The notes: generated from the sequence alone by a model not told the origin. A stretch of 64,000 bases of DNA from Dictyobacter aurantiacus (GCF_003967515.1 NZ_BIFQ01000002.1:868001-932000); one strand, 5' to 3'. Shown: positions 35,380 to 44,569, numbered from the stretch's first letter. Numbers and translations are program-made.

Positions 35380-36477
35380 ATGCTTGTGGGCAACAATGAC
35401 ATTGTTAAAATACTCTTCCTGGCTGCCTCCCCAAAAGAAACAAAACGATTACAATTAGACCTTGAGAATCGAACCATCAAAGAATTTATTCACCGCTCTA
35501 CGTACCGCGAGAATTTTAAGATAGAGAACGAGTGGGCGGTCGAAGATGATAACCTGCTTTATTTTATGAATTATCATCATCCTAATATTGTGCATTTTAG
35601 TGGTCATGGCACCAGCACAGGAGAGTTCATACTGGAAGGGGAGAATCGCTCAATCAGGCCAGTGCCAGGTGAAGCATTACAATCTCTCATGCAAAGGTTC
35701 AAAGATGATGTCAGGCTCGTCATATTAAATGCCTGTAACTCATCTATACAGGCGGAAATGATCGCCAAAGAAATAGATTTCGTCATTGGTATGGACGCTC
35801 CGATTGGAGACAAAGCAGCTATAAGTTTTATTTCGGCCTTCTATCAAGCATTAGGCTTTGGCAATTCCATCCAAAATTCATTTGAACAGGGCCTTACCCA
35901 ACTCCAAATAAAGGACATCCCCGCTGAATATATTCCTCATCTTTTTACCCGCCCGGGAGTTAATGCCAGTACCACCACATGGAGAGAATTGCTTTTTTCA
36001 AACAGAAAAGATAGACCAATATCGATATTTATCTCTTATGCGCCAGAGGATGATAAGTTCAGGCAAGAATTAGAGAAGCAGTTCAGTGTGCTGAGAAGGA
36101 ATAAAACGATTACCATCACAACAGTAAAGAGCACGTTAAGAGGTGAGGTCAGCGAGGATAAACTGGTTGAATATCTCAATGCAGCTGATATCGTTTTACT
36201 TTTAATCAGTCCCGATTTTCTGGCTTCAGACAGCCTGTATAATAATGAGCTCACACCCGCTATACATAGACGCCAACAAGGGCTGACATGGGTCATCCCG
36301 GTCCTGGTCAGGGAAACGGCCGAATGGCAAAATGACGAGTTATTCGGAAAACTTGCGGAATTGCCCGCCAATCACAAGCCGGTCTCAGCCTGGAGAGATC
36401 AAGATAGCGCACTGGTATCGATTGTGCAGGGGGTGCGTGACGTGATTAAAGCAATTAAAGATCAACGCTCTTCATAG
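35380..36477 (+). CDS. CHAT-TIR fusion protein
   Basis: The 365-residue protein has two domains. Residues about 8-190 match a CHAT caspase-like peptidase: His in IVHFSGHGTST (H76) and Cys in LVILNACNSS (C119) form the expected dyad. Residues about 214-345 match a TIR domain (ISIFISYAPEDDKFRQELEK, DIVLLLISPDFLASDSLY), with a Glu after the helix (E290 in YNNELTP) at the position of the NAD-cleaving residue. Such fusions are typical of stress, defence or cell-death pathways. ATG 35380 follows GAGAGGAAA. It stands alone; no sensor protein is visible next to it. Confidence 0.82.
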   Translation: MLVGNNDIVKILFLAASPKETKRLQLDLENRTIKEFIHRSTYRENFKIENEWAVEDDNLLYFMNYHHPNIVHFSGHGTSTGEFILEGENRSIRPVPGEALQSLMQRFKDDVRLVILNACNSSIQAEMIAKEIDFVIGMDAPIGDKAAISFISAFYQALGFGNSIQNSFEQGLTQLQIKDIPAEYIPHLFTRPGVNASTTTWRELLFSNRKDRPISIFISYAPEDDKFRQELEKQFSVLRRNKTITITTVKSTLRGEVSEDKLVEYLNAADIVLLLISPDFLASDSLYNNELTPAIHRRQQGLTWVIPVLVRETAEWQNDELFGKLAELPANHKPVSAWRDQDSALVSIVQGVRDVIKAIKDQRSS

Positions 36478-36514
36478 GTATGCGACACGTTTCCCCCACA
36501 CGATCGCGTATCCC

Positions 36515-36761
36515 TGTAGGCGGCATAGGCCTGCGGCCCATTAAACATGCTTAATTAACGAACAAGCAGCAGGCCGGCCTTGTGCATGCCGCCCTGTTCA
36601 CGTACGAAATGCTCGGCATGGAGTATCGGTTTTCACCGATGTCGGCGTTTGACGTGATTAGCGAACGGATCGTACGCCGAGAGGGCGGCATGCACAAGGC
36701 TGGCCTGCTGCTTGCTCATAGGCGGGCGTATCATACAGGCCGCAGGCCTATGCCGCCTACA
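36515..36761. repeat. 247-bp nested inverted repeat
   Basis: Outer arms 36515-36538 and 36738-36761 (TGTAGGCGGCATAGGCCTGC...) are perfect over 24 bases. Inner arms 36564-36595 and 36682-36713 pair with one mismatch over 32. A third pair (CGTACGA/TCGTACG) and an apex ATCGG-TTTTC-ACCGAT complete a single large foldback. There is no coding sequence. A 25-bp direct repeat (36765-36789 and 36802-36826) follows. Confidence 0.8.
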
Positions 36762-36764
36762 GAG

Positions 36765-36826
36765 ACGAAATCGTGTCACGCCCACATTCCCGTATGGGCG
36801 AACGAAATCGTGTCACGCCCACATTC
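36765..36826 (+). repeat. 25-bp direct repeat, two copies
   Basis: ACGAAATCGTGTCACGCCCA-type sequence occurs at 36765-36789 and 36802-36826, period 37 bases. It adjoins the large foldback. It may be two binding sites or a trace of repeat expansion. Confidence 0.65.
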
Positions 36827-36938
36827 TTGTTTGCTCGGTGATGAGTTCGATTTGACCATATGATATCAGATGGATACAATAGATAGCTGTATGCTTACGA
36901 ACAGATAATATAAGCACGGATAGGATAGATACAATTTT

Positions 36939-37340
36939 ATGACAAATACCATTGATAAATTGGCCTGGATACAAATTACCGATAAGCGTCTGCTGGCGAC
37001 ACGTTCGAGGGGGAAGGACCTGTTCTATTTGCCAGGTGGCAAGCGCGAGCCAGGAGAAACCGATCGGGCAGCGCTGGTGCGTGAGGTACAGGAGGAATTG
37101 AGCGTGGCATTAGAGCCTGAGACCGTCAGCTACTTTGATACCTTCACAGCACAGGCCCATGGGAAAGCCGCCGGGACGGTCGTCATCTCTACCTGCTACC
37201 AGGCTGACTACACGGGTCAGTTACAGGCCGCTAACGAGATCGAGGAGGTAACCTGGCTAAGCTATCAGGAGCGGAATCGCTGCTCAAACGTGTTACAGAT
37301 AGTGATGGATTCCCTGAAAAACAAGGGAATGATCGCCTGA
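36939..37340 (+). CDS. NUDIX hydrolase
   Basis: A 133-residue Nudix enzyme. The box GGKREPGETDRAALVREVQEEL fits G-x5-E-x7-R-E-U-x-E-E-x-G-U except that Leu-Ser replaces the last Gly-U. It hydrolyses nucleoside diphosphates linked to another moiety; the substrate is unknown. AGGATAG upstream is a weak ribosome site. The transporter genes follow after 62 bases and may be co-transcribed. Confidence 0.8.
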   Translation: MTNTIDKLAWIQITDKRLLATRSRGKDLFYLPGGKREPGETDRAALVREVQEELSVALEPETVSYFDTFTAQAHGKAAGTVVISTCYQADYTGQLQAANEIEEVTWLSYQERNRCSNVLQIVMDSLKNKGMIA

Positions 37341-37402
37341 TTTGCGTAATAAGATAGCTGACCCGACATTCAAATTCACACAGAACAGGGATTGTCACTT
37401 GT

Positions 37403-38116
37403 ATGAATAAAGCTACATCCTTGGATCAAGCAGGAATTGTACTGGAGACCAGAAATTTAAGGCGCGTGGTGGATAAGGATAAGGTTATCGTCAACGATAT
37501 CTCACTGGCGGTACGCAAGGGTGAGACACTGGCGATCGTCGGACCATCCGGATCGGGCAAATCGTCGTTCCTGCGCCTGCTCAACAGGCTGGACGAACCG
37601 ACCAGCGGCACCGTTTTGCTGAATGGAGTTGACTACACCACCATCCCCCCTCGCACCCTGCGCCGCCAGGTCGGGATGGTCATGCAGTCGGCCTACCTAT
37701 TCCCGGGCACGGTGGCCGAAAATATCAGCTTCGGACCACGCTCGCGCGGGGAGCAGGTCTCCAGCGAACGGATCGAAGAGTTGCTTGAACATGTGCAGCT
37801 GGCGGGCTATCAGCAGCGCGACATCAGCGGACTCTCCGGCGGTGAGGCGCAGCGCGTCTCGCTGGCGCGCACGCTGGTCAACGATCCCCAGGTGCTGCTG
37901 CTGGACGAGCCGACCTCAGCCCTGGACGAGACCACGCGCGCGGGAGTCGAAGAGCTCATCAACACGATCATGCACAGCCAGGGCCTGACCAACATCATCG
38001 TAACCCATGATATGGCCCAGGCCACGCGCATGGCCGATCGCATCGCCGTCATCCAGGCGGCCCAACTCAAACGCATCGGGACGGTAGAAGAGGTGCTCAA
38101 TGAACCTATTGCATAA
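37403..38116 (+). CDS. fetA: ABC transporter ATP-binding protein, FetA/YbbL type
   Basis: The 237-residue ATPase has Walker A GPSGSGKSS, the signature LSGGEAQRVSLART and Walker B VLLLDEPTSALDE. Short length and the neighbouring UPF0014 membrane gene, which overlaps it by 17 bases, place it with FetAB, an exporter linked to iron homeostasis and peroxide tolerance. The substrate is inferred from that pairing only. Confidence 0.82.
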   Translation: MNKATSLDQAGIVLETRNLRRVVDKDKVIVNDISLAVRKGETLAIVGPSGSGKSSFLRLLNRLDEPTSGTVLLNGVDYTTIPPRTLRRQVGMVMQSAYLFPGTVAENISFGPRSRGEQVSSERIEELLEHVQLAGYQQRDISGLSGGEAQRVSLARTLVNDPQVLLLDEPTSALDETTRAGVEELINTIMHSQGLTNIIVTHDMAQATRMADRIAVIQAAQLKRIGTVEEVLNEPIA

Positions 38117-38906
38117 CATGCTCACATCGCTGACCACGCCCCAGGTCATCAACGGCTTGCTCCAGATAGCCGCCGCCACCGTGCTGGTCCTGGTGGTGGT
38201 AGTAATAGCCCAGTTTAATAAGGTCAAGCTCGCCACAGAGACCATCACCTCGATGGTGCGCGGTCTCATCCAGATTCTGATCGTCGGCATCATCCTGGTC
38301 CTGATCATTAACGCATCGATCATCTTCGGCTACCTGGTGCTGGCCATGATGATCGTCTTCGCTGCCGTCCTCTCACAGCGACGCGCCAAAGGTCTGCCGG
38401 GCGCGTTCAAGATCTCGCTGCTCTCCATCGGCATAGGCTCCGGCATTACCGTCGTGATCATGGCGCTGGTAGGGGTGATCGAACCCAGGATTGCCACCCT
38501 CATCCCCGTTGGCAGTATGATCATCTCCAGCTCGATGCGCACCAACTCGCTGGCCCTCAACCGCTTTCGCGCCGAGATCGAGGCGCACACCGGCCAGATC
38601 GAAGCGGGACTCTCCCTGGGCGCGCCGCCGAACATAGTCATCGAGAGCTACATGAACAACACCGTCTATGCTAGCATCATCCCGGCGGTCGACACCATGC
38701 GCTCGCTGGGCATCGTCTTCATCCCTGGACTGGCCAGCGGCATGCTCCTGGCGGGCGCCAACCCGATCTATGCCGCCGAATACCAGTTCGCCGCCATCGC
38801 CATGCTCTTTGCCGCCAGCACCCTCACAGGACTCCTCTGCGGGCTGCTGCTGCGCACAACCATCTTCTCCCCCGCCGAACAGCTCACCCTCCGCCCCCAG
38901 ATGTAA
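38100..38906 (+). CDS. fetB: ABC transporter permease, FetB/YbbM (UPF0014)
   Basis: The 268-residue membrane protein has about seven helices and the family blocks SLGAPPNIVIESYMNNTVYASIIPAVDTM and GIVFIPGLASGMLLAGANP. It pairs with the preceding ATPase (17-base overlap), giving a two-gene exporter. The stop codon overlaps the inverted 3'-end repeat that separates it from the S9 peptidase gene. Confidence 0.82.
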   Translation: MNLLHNMLTSLTTPQVINGLLQIAAATVLVLVVVVIAQFNKVKLATETITSMVRGLIQILIVGIILVLIINASIIFGYLVLAMMIVFAAVLSQRRAKGLPGAFKISLLSIGIGSGITVVIMALVGVIEPRIATLIPVGSMIISSSMRTNSLALNRFRAEIEAHTGQIEAGLSLGAPPNIVIESYMNNTVYASIIPAVDTMRSLGIVFIPGLASGMLLAGANPIYAAEYQFAAIAMLFAASTLTGLLCGLLLRTTIFSPAEQLTLRPQM

Positions 38907-38973
38907 ATCGGACGCGAGGTCCGAACCTATGGAAGGTCATGGCGCGCATAGGTTCGGACCTCGCGTCCGATTT
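38905..38973. repeat. 3'-end repeat pair forming a 27-bp inverted repeat
   Basis: Arms 38905-38931 and 38947-38973 are exact reverse complements (AAATCGGACGCGAGGTCCG... and mate) around a 15-base loop. Each arm is one copy of the GGACC..GTCC repeat. It lies between two converging genes, fetB and the S9 peptidase, touching the first stop codon and 10 bases from the second. It may be a two-way terminator or stability element. Confidence 0.85.
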
Positions 38974-38983
38974 CTCTCTCCCG

Positions 38984-40888
38984 TTATACGTACCGGTCGA
39001 GCCACGCCAGCAGGCGTTTATAGTAGTCGCGATTATGCTCGGGCTCGCTCAGGCCGTGGCCTTCGCGGGGATAGATGACGCACTCAACCGGGACCTCGAC
39101 CTCACGCAAGGCGCGATAGAACGCGTAGGCCTGGGCAACAGGTACGGCAGGATCGTTCTCACCATGCACAATCAGGGTGGGAGTCGTCACATTGCCAGCG
39201 TAGGTCAGGGGCGAGCAACGCCGATAAGCGTCAGGATTCTCCAGTGGATTGGCCTTGAGCAGGCGCACGTCGGCGTTGGCGATGTTGGTCTGCGCGTGCA
39301 TATTGTGCCAGTCGGTGATACCCGCTCCAACCATAGCGGCCTTAAAGCGTCCCGTCTGGGTGATGGCCCAGGCGGACAGGAAGCCGCCATTGCTCCATCC
39401 TCCAATGGCGATCCTGCCGGCATCCACCAGGCCCTGTTCGATCAGGAAATCGATACCATGGATAATATCCTGGAAATCTTTGCCCCCCATGTCCCCTAAC
39501 ACCGCGTCGGCAAAAGCGACGCCATGGCCCCAGCTACCACGCATATTCGGCCGCAGCACCGCGTAACCAGCTGAGGCAAGAATCTGGGCCGAAGGATACC
39601 AGCTATCCAGCGAGGCGCCCGAGGGTCCGCCATGCACATCGACATACAGAGGAGGCAGACCTTCACCCTGATAATTGAGAGGAGGTGTAAACAGGGCATC
39701 GATCAGCCAGGCATCCGCGCCGGGATAGCGCAGGCGCCGATTGGGTGAAAGCGCGAACGTCTCTTCCGCCAGCGTATTTAAGCGGGAGAGCCGCCGCCAG
39801 CGGATCTCCTTGTTATGGGCCTCGCCGTTTATCAGTTCACCATGCCACACATCTGGCGGCTGCTGAGAGGTCGAGTGCACCGTCACACACTGACGCAGAT
39901 CGTCCGAGACCGCGAGTCGGGCACTATAGACATCGACCGTAAAATCCTGATCCAGTATGTCAACTGTTCCGTCAAGTGTATGCACAATCCCTAGCTGACA
40001 GGTCACGCCATGGATGGCCAGGAAGAGCAGGCGCTCGCCATCGGGCAGCCAGCGACACCAGTTGGGGCTGGCATCGATGCCCGGCGTGAGGTTGCGCGGC
40101 TCACCACCCACGGCAGGCACCACATAGATATCGCCACCGCCCTGATCGGGATCGCTCCATTCGCCAGAGATATAGGCGATCTGCTGGCTATCGGGCGACC
40201 AGGCAAGCGAGCTCGCCTGCCGCGTCAACTGCGTAATCTGCCCGACCATGCCGCCCAGCGTCGACACAATACCGACCTGGCCATTATACCAATCGGTCTC
40301 ATCCGAGCCATACGAAAAATACAGCGCGAACGACTGGCCCGCGGGCGACCAGCGATATTCCCACACGCTAACACCATCGGGCGTGACCGGAGCGGGCTGG
40401 TCGCTCTCCACCTGAACCGTCCACAGGCGGCGCACAGGTCCAGGACCCAGTACGATCGGATCGCTGGTCTTCTCCTGCTGATCGGGAGAGATAAAGGCCA
40501 GCCGCTTCCCATCGGGCGACCACGAGATATCGCTCACGCCGCCAGGCAACGTACAGACGCGCCTGGAGTGTTCACTATCCAGCGAACGAACAAACAGCTG
40601 GAACTTCCCATTCTCCTCCCCCACAAAAGCCAGCTGCGTCCCATCAGGCGACCAGCGCGGCTCCCGCTCATTGCGCTCCTCACGCGTCCACTGACACGGC
40701 TCCCCATCTGACGTACTCGTCAGCCAGATACGGCGGCGCCATTTGGTGGAGTCGGGCTCGCGCATCATCACCACAAAAGCCGCCTGCTTCCCATCGGGAG
40801 AGATCACAGGATCGGAGGGATAGCGCAGATGGAGGTAATTTTCATACGTCACAGGCACGCGCGGAGTAGATTGATAGAATACGGACAT
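38984..40888 (-). CDS. S9-family peptidase (prolyl oligopeptidase-like)
   Basis: The 634-residue protein has an N-terminal beta-propeller with recurring WSPDGKRLAF-type blades (about residues 20-360) and a C-terminal alpha/beta-hydrolase. The triad is Ser in IAIGGWSNGGFLSAW, Asp in IVHGENDPAVPV and His in PREGHGLSEPEH. It should cleave short peptides or acyl-amino acids. No signal peptide is evident. It starts at ATG 40888 with AAAGGA upstream. A small Cys-rich gene lies 59 bases upstream on the same strand. Confidence 0.88.
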   Translation of the reverse strand: MSVFYQSTPRVPVTYENYLHLRYPSDPVISPDGKQAAFVVMMREPDSTKWRRRIWLTSTSDGEPCQWTREERNEREPRWSPDGTQLAFVGEENGKFQLFVRSLDSEHSRRVCTLPGGVSDISWSPDGKRLAFISPDQQEKTSDPIVLGPGPVRRLWTVQVESDQPAPVTPDGVSVWEYRWSPAGQSFALYFSYGSDETDWYNGQVGIVSTLGGMVGQITQLTRQASSLAWSPDSQQIAYISGEWSDPDQGGGDIYVVPAVGGEPRNLTPGIDASPNWCRWLPDGERLLFLAIHGVTCQLGIVHTLDGTVDILDQDFTVDVYSARLAVSDDLRQCVTVHSTSQQPPDVWHGELINGEAHNKEIRWRRLSRLNTLAEETFALSPNRRLRYPGADAWLIDALFTPPLNYQGEGLPPLYVDVHGGPSGASLDSWYPSAQILASAGYAVLRPNMRGSWGHGVAFADAVLGDMGGKDFQDIIHGIDFLIEQGLVDAGRIAIGGWSNGGFLSAWAITQTGRFKAAMVGAGITDWHNMHAQTNIANADVRLLKANPLENPDAYRRCSPLTYAGNVTTPTLIVHGENDPAVPVAQAYAFYRALREVEVPVECVIYPREGHGLSEPEHNRDYYKRLLAWLDRYV

Positions 40889-40947
40889 CACGGATAATCC
40901 TTTCCAGATATGCGGTCAGCTACGTGCGGCGATATAGGGGTATTCGT

Positions 40948-41187
40948 TTATTGGGCTGTGAACTCGAGCGCGGCGATATAGCCTTCGGACTCCTTAGCGA
41001 CGTGCAGGACCCAGAACAGCTCGCGTACCGTATGCGTACGCGCGAACGCATGCCATCCCTTTTCACCGCCCACGATAGTCGAACTGGGCAACCATTCAAA
41101 GGGAGCATACTCACGCTGACGTGCAAATTCCAGCAGGGCCGCGCGCACATGACATTCTTCACAATTTCCACAGGTACAGATTTTCAT
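40948..41187 (-). CDS. Small Cys-rich protein, unknown
   Basis: The 79-residue protein begins MKICTCGNCEECHVRAALLEFARQ. The C-x-C-x2-C-x2-C cluster could hold a metal, but its function is unknown. The remainder has a Trp-rich segment (GGEKGWHAFARTHTVRELFW). A possible ribosome site AAAGGTTACC precedes it. A second frame on the same strand overlaps almost fully, and this one has the better start and the Cys motif. Confidence 0.55.
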   Translation of the reverse strand: MKICTCGNCEECHVRAALLEFARQREYAPFEWLPSSTIVGGEKGWHAFARTHTVRELFWVLHVAKESEGYIAALEFTAQ

Positions 41188-41324
41188 AACTACAGGTAAC
41201 CTTTACATAATATTTTTGTTCACCATCAAGAGTCTATCATGCCAATAACGATAAAGAAAACCTCTCGGGACCGATGTACGCGCGCAAAACAAGCCAGGGC
41301 AAGTCCGGCACCTACGGATTTACG

Positions 41325-41370
41325 CGCACAAAACAAGCGGCATTGGAGGCAATGCCGCTTGTTTTGTGCG
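41325..41370 (-). terminator. Hairpin after the mannosyltransferase-like gene
   Basis: Arms 41325-41344 and 41351-41370 pair perfectly over 20 bases (CGCACAAAACAAGCGGCATT and mate) with a 6-base loop. It lies 14 bases past the stop codon of the minus-strand gene at 41384. T4 in the stem mate gives a weak U-run. Confidence 0.6.
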
Positions 41371-41383
41371 TGAATGTGGATAT

Positions 41384-43141
41384 TTATCTGGGCATGACGC
41401 TGGCGTCTTCAGATCCCGCGGGCGAGGAAAGCTCTTCCGCCTGAGGGGCCTGCTTCTGACGCGCCCGGACATAAAAGTAAACGATCAGCGCGGCGATAAT
41501 TGGCGGCGCCATCATCAACACATAGCGGATCGCCAGCTGGTAGCCAACGATGTGGAAGAAGGCCAGGTTCATATACGTGAAAACAGCACTGGCCGAGAAA
41601 ACCAGGCAGAAAGCCACCAGCGCGCGCGTAAAGCGGCCCGTTGAAAAGGCCAGCATGATGGGAGCTAGCGCGACCAACCAGACCACGTACCACGAATAGA
41701 ACCAGGGAGTAACCACCAGGATAACGGTCATAGTTGTCAGGCTACCGACCACCAGCGTGCGCATCGAGGGTGAACGCCAGGTATACCAGGCCCCCACCAG
41801 TACAGCCAGGCCCATCGCCAGGATATCAACTTTACTCCAGAAACCACGGTTAGCCAGCGCGTGAGCGACAAAGGTCACCACCGGAATCGAGGTATGCGGG
41901 TGGACATACAGCCAGTTCATCGCCACGCGCATTAAAGAGTTTTGCGCGCCACTGGAGGACGGTGGCGTACCAAAGCTACGCACGATCTCACCCGGTCCAT
42001 GACCGATCCAGAACGGTAAATATGCCACCAGCGTAATCGCCACGAAGAGTCCCCCCGCGATGGCGACATTTTTGAGGGCGGCCCCCCAGGGCAAATCCCG
42101 CGTTAGCTTGCGTGGCGCGCCCAATGTCTGCGCCGCCAGCACGAACAGGAAAAAGATGATCGCCGGGATTGAGGTAAACTTGACCAGCACCGCCAGCGTC
42201 AACATCACCAGTGCCGGCCAATAGTTCTTCAGGCGCGTAAAGCCGAGCTGATTGGCGCGAAAGCAAAGGGAGAAGCCATACAGCAGCAGCGTACTCATAA
42301 AAACATCGTTATGGGCCCCCAGCGGACCCTCGAACAGCATCAAAGGATTTAAAGCATAGAGGAACATGCCCAGCGTCACGGTACGCTCCGAACGGCCATT
42401 CATCCGCAGGATACGCCCGATCAGCAACACATTCAGCACATGGCAGACCAGTCCCAGGCCGCGATAAATATAAAAGTACGGCAGGGGATTATCACCAAAG
42501 ATAAGCGAGAGCAGGCCAGCAAGATAGACCCACACGGGCCCATAAGCCGATGGAGCATTACTCCAGCCGTCGATATGCGTCAGCAGATCGTTGTAGGCAA
42601 CCTGCCTGGGGGTAGAAAAATAAGGATTAGCTCCATGCGCCCCCACCAGATTGCCGTAGTCGGCATACACAAAAAGATCTTTAGAAGCCATACCCGGCGT
42701 CAGCACAAAAATCACGCCCGCGATAATCGTGCCGATCCACATCCAGCGGCGCACGGTCCGCATCTGCCCTTCACTGAAGCGTCGGGCAATAAAATAAGCA
42801 GCCAGCGTATAAATGGCAAAGGCCAGCCCCAGCAACACCAATACCTCAAGGTTGCCCGTCAGGTAGATCGCCACATTATCCGCGTGAGAAAAATGCATCG
42901 GCAGCCAACGGCCCCACCCGGTCAAAAACGGCATCGCGGGCGGCATAAAATTACGCGGAGTCGCGATATCCTCAGTTAAACCAGTATAACCGACATTCTT
43001 CAGGCGAGCGATAGGCGTGGTGGTTAACAAAATGCACACGACGAAAGCCAGAACACAAAAAATTATAAGCCATGGCCGAGCATTTTTTTGATCCGCGAAC
43101 TGATCAGGTGTTGATCGCCCTGTTTCTATTGTTTTACTCAT
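41384..43141 (-). CDS. GT-C family mannosyltransferase-like membrane protein
   Basis: The 585-residue protein has about 12 membrane helices. Typical GT-C landmarks are SKDLFVYADYGNLVGAHGANPY (acidic loop after the first helix), NAPSAYGPVWVYLAG and GPLGAHNDVFMSTLL. The best match is the polyprenyl-phosphate-mannose-dependent alpha-mannosyltransferase/GT87-like group. It would use a lipid-linked sugar donor on the outer membrane face and build cell-surface glycan. The substrate is not certain. Confidence 0.7.
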   Translation of the reverse strand: MSKTIETGRSTPDQFADQKNARPWLIIFCVLAFVVCILLTTTPIARLKNVGYTGLTEDIATPRNFMPPAMPFLTGWGRWLPMHFSHADNVAIYLTGNLEVLVLLGLAFAIYTLAAYFIARRFSEGQMRTVRRWMWIGTIIAGVIFVLTPGMASKDLFVYADYGNLVGAHGANPYFSTPRQVAYNDLLTHIDGWSNAPSAYGPVWVYLAGLLSLIFGDNPLPYFYIYRGLGLVCHVLNVLLIGRILRMNGRSERTVTLGMFLYALNPLMLFEGPLGAHNDVFMSTLLLYGFSLCFRANQLGFTRLKNYWPALVMLTLAVLVKFTSIPAIIFFLFVLAAQTLGAPRKLTRDLPWGAALKNVAIAGGLFVAITLVAYLPFWIGHGPGEIVRSFGTPPSSSGAQNSLMRVAMNWLYVHPHTSIPVVTFVAHALANRGFWSKVDILAMGLAVLVGAWYTWRSPSMRTLVVGSLTTMTVILVVTPWFYSWYVVWLVALAPIMLAFSTGRFTRALVAFCLVFSASAVFTYMNLAFFHIVGYQLAIRYVLMMAPPIIAALIVYFYVRARQKQAPQAEELSSPAGSEDASVMPR

Positions 43142-43325
43142 AAATTATTCTACACTCAATATGTCTGCATTTTCAGATGCTCGCAATTCAGGTTGCATAA
43201 ACGCTACACTTCTCTAATACGATAAAGTATTACAGAGGTAACCGCTTTATGCAAAAAAGGTACCGGACGTCACAACCATAACATAAATACTCTGCTATGT
43301 ACATAGAAGATGCCAATTTTATACC

Positions 43326-43390
43326 TATCAGGAGGTAGTACCACACAACGAAGCATACATGCCCCCGTTGTATTGCACTACCTCCTGATA
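43326..43390. repeat. Imperfect hairpin, 14-bp arms
   Basis: TATCAGGAGGTAGT (43326-43339) pairs with ACTACCTCCTGATA (43377-43390). A shorter inner pair ACAACG/CGTTGT lies within. It sits between the divergent membrane gene and the first receiver gene. Confidence 0.65.
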
Positions 43391-43408
43391 TTATAATAAG
43401 TTATCTTA

Positions 43409-43601
43409 GAATGTTTCTGACTCTCATGATGATGGCCTGCAGCCTGCATGGGTTTTCGCACTTTCGGTGCTCAGGAGTCCATTGTGTGTTGGTGCATCGG
43501 GTGCGCGGATGCGCACCCGATGTACCAACACACAAAACCGTTGCGGCCGCCCGTGCGGGGGCGCTCACATGCCCCCAGAGTGACAGGAGTCTGACACGCT
43601 C
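43409..43601. repeat. MITE-like interspersed element, copy at 43.4 kb
   Basis: The left end starts GAATGTTTCTGACTCTCATGAT at 43409 and the right end is GAGTCTGACACGCTC at 43601. TTA flanks both sides (43406-43408 and 43602-43604), a 3-bp TNA duplication. The interior hairpin is TTGGTGCATCGGGTGCGC with mate GCGCACCCGATGTACCAA (one mismatch), followed by GCGGCCGCC and GTGCGGGGGCG. Confidence 0.8.
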
Positions 43602-43673
43602 TTAGCCTTTTCACTGTGCACAATGAGCTTATTTATGATAACATTGTACGCATTCAAATAATGAGGTATAAAC

Positions 43674-44066
43674 GTGACCGCACGCATTCTTATCATCGAA
43701 GACGAACCAGATATTTTAGAGCTCTACCGCTTACTCCTTGAGGGCGAAGGGTATGAACTATATGCAACCGACACCATCTATAAAGATCTTACTGAAGTAG
43801 AACATATTCAACCGCACTTAATTATGCTAGATTTAATGATCGGGTTCAAGCAAGAAGGATGGGAATTCTTAGAATCACTGCAAAAAGACGCCCGGACCGC
43901 CTCCATTCCGCTCCTGCTATGCACGGCGGCGGAACATGAATTGAGAGATAAGATTGACGCGCTAAAAACGCCTACCATCGATATCGTTTTCAAACCATTC
44001 GATGTCGAGGATCTCTTAAGGGTGGTAAAAAAGTTGCTCACGATCTCCCCTATCAGGACGTCCTGA
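43674..44066 (+). CDS. Stand-alone response regulator receiver (1)
   Basis: A 130-residue CheY-like receiver with no output domain. Acidic pocket in ILIIEDEPDI, phospho-Asp in LIMLDLMIG, Thr/Ser switch position in LLCTAAEHE and Lys in IVFKPFDVEDL. It starts at GTG 43674 with GAGGTATAA upstream. It is the first of three receivers in tandem on the same strand with no histidine kinase beside them. Confidence 0.85.
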   Translation: MTARILIIEDEPDILELYRLLLEGEGYELYATDTIYKDLTEVEHIQPHLIMLDLMIGFKQEGWEFLESLQKDARTASIPLLLCTAAEHELRDKIDALKTPTIDIVFKPFDVEDLLRVVKKLLTISPIRTS

Positions 44067-44167
44067 GCCACAAACCCAGCAGACCCCTTTCCCGGTACCC
44101 TTATACATTGCCGGCGAAGCAGGAGCTTTTTTAATTTATGAACTGAAGCGCATCCGGGAGGAGATTT

Positions 44168-44569
44168 GTGCCTCATCTTGAGTTACAGAAAACCGAAGAC
44201 ACAAAACATACGCAAACAACGATAGTCATTGTCGAGGATGATAATTCGATTGGCTTATTCCTGACCCTGGCCTTTTCGGAGGAGACGCCTTATCGATCAA
44301 TTCTCGTCCCCACAGCCGAACGGGCGCTGAAGGTCATTGAATCCGTCAAGCCGGATCTGTTCATCCTGGACTATCAACTTCCTGAAATGGATGGCTTGCA
44401 GCTCTGTCATGAACTACGCATGCAACAGGATTTCTGCGAGACCCCCATTATACTGATGAGTGCGAATCTGCCGCACGGCGCGTTTGCACATCTCAAGGTG
44501 ACCGGGGTCGCCAAACCATTCGATCTCGACGAGTTATTGGATACTGTTGATCGACTTCTCGATCAGTAA
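44168..44569 (+). CDS. Stand-alone response regulator receiver (2)
   Basis: A 133-residue receiver: IVIVEDDNSIG, FILDYQLPEMDG (phospho-Asp), ILMSANLP and VAKPFDLDELLDT. The GTG start at 44168 follows GGAGGAGATTT. It is 102 bases after the first receiver and 80 bases before the third. It has no DNA-binding or enzyme domain. Confidence 0.85.
   Translation: MPHLELQKTEDTKHTQTTIVIVEDDNSIGLFLTLAFSEETPYRSILVPTAERALKVIESVKPDLFILDYQLPEMDGLQLCHELRMQQDFCETPIILMSANLPHGAFAHLKVTGVAKPFDLDELLDTVDRLLDQ

Noticed and set aside
40920-41171. 83-residue minus-strand frame overlapping the Cys-rich gene
   Set aside because: It shares most of its length with the 40948-41187 frame, has no better start and lacks the ordered Cys cluster.
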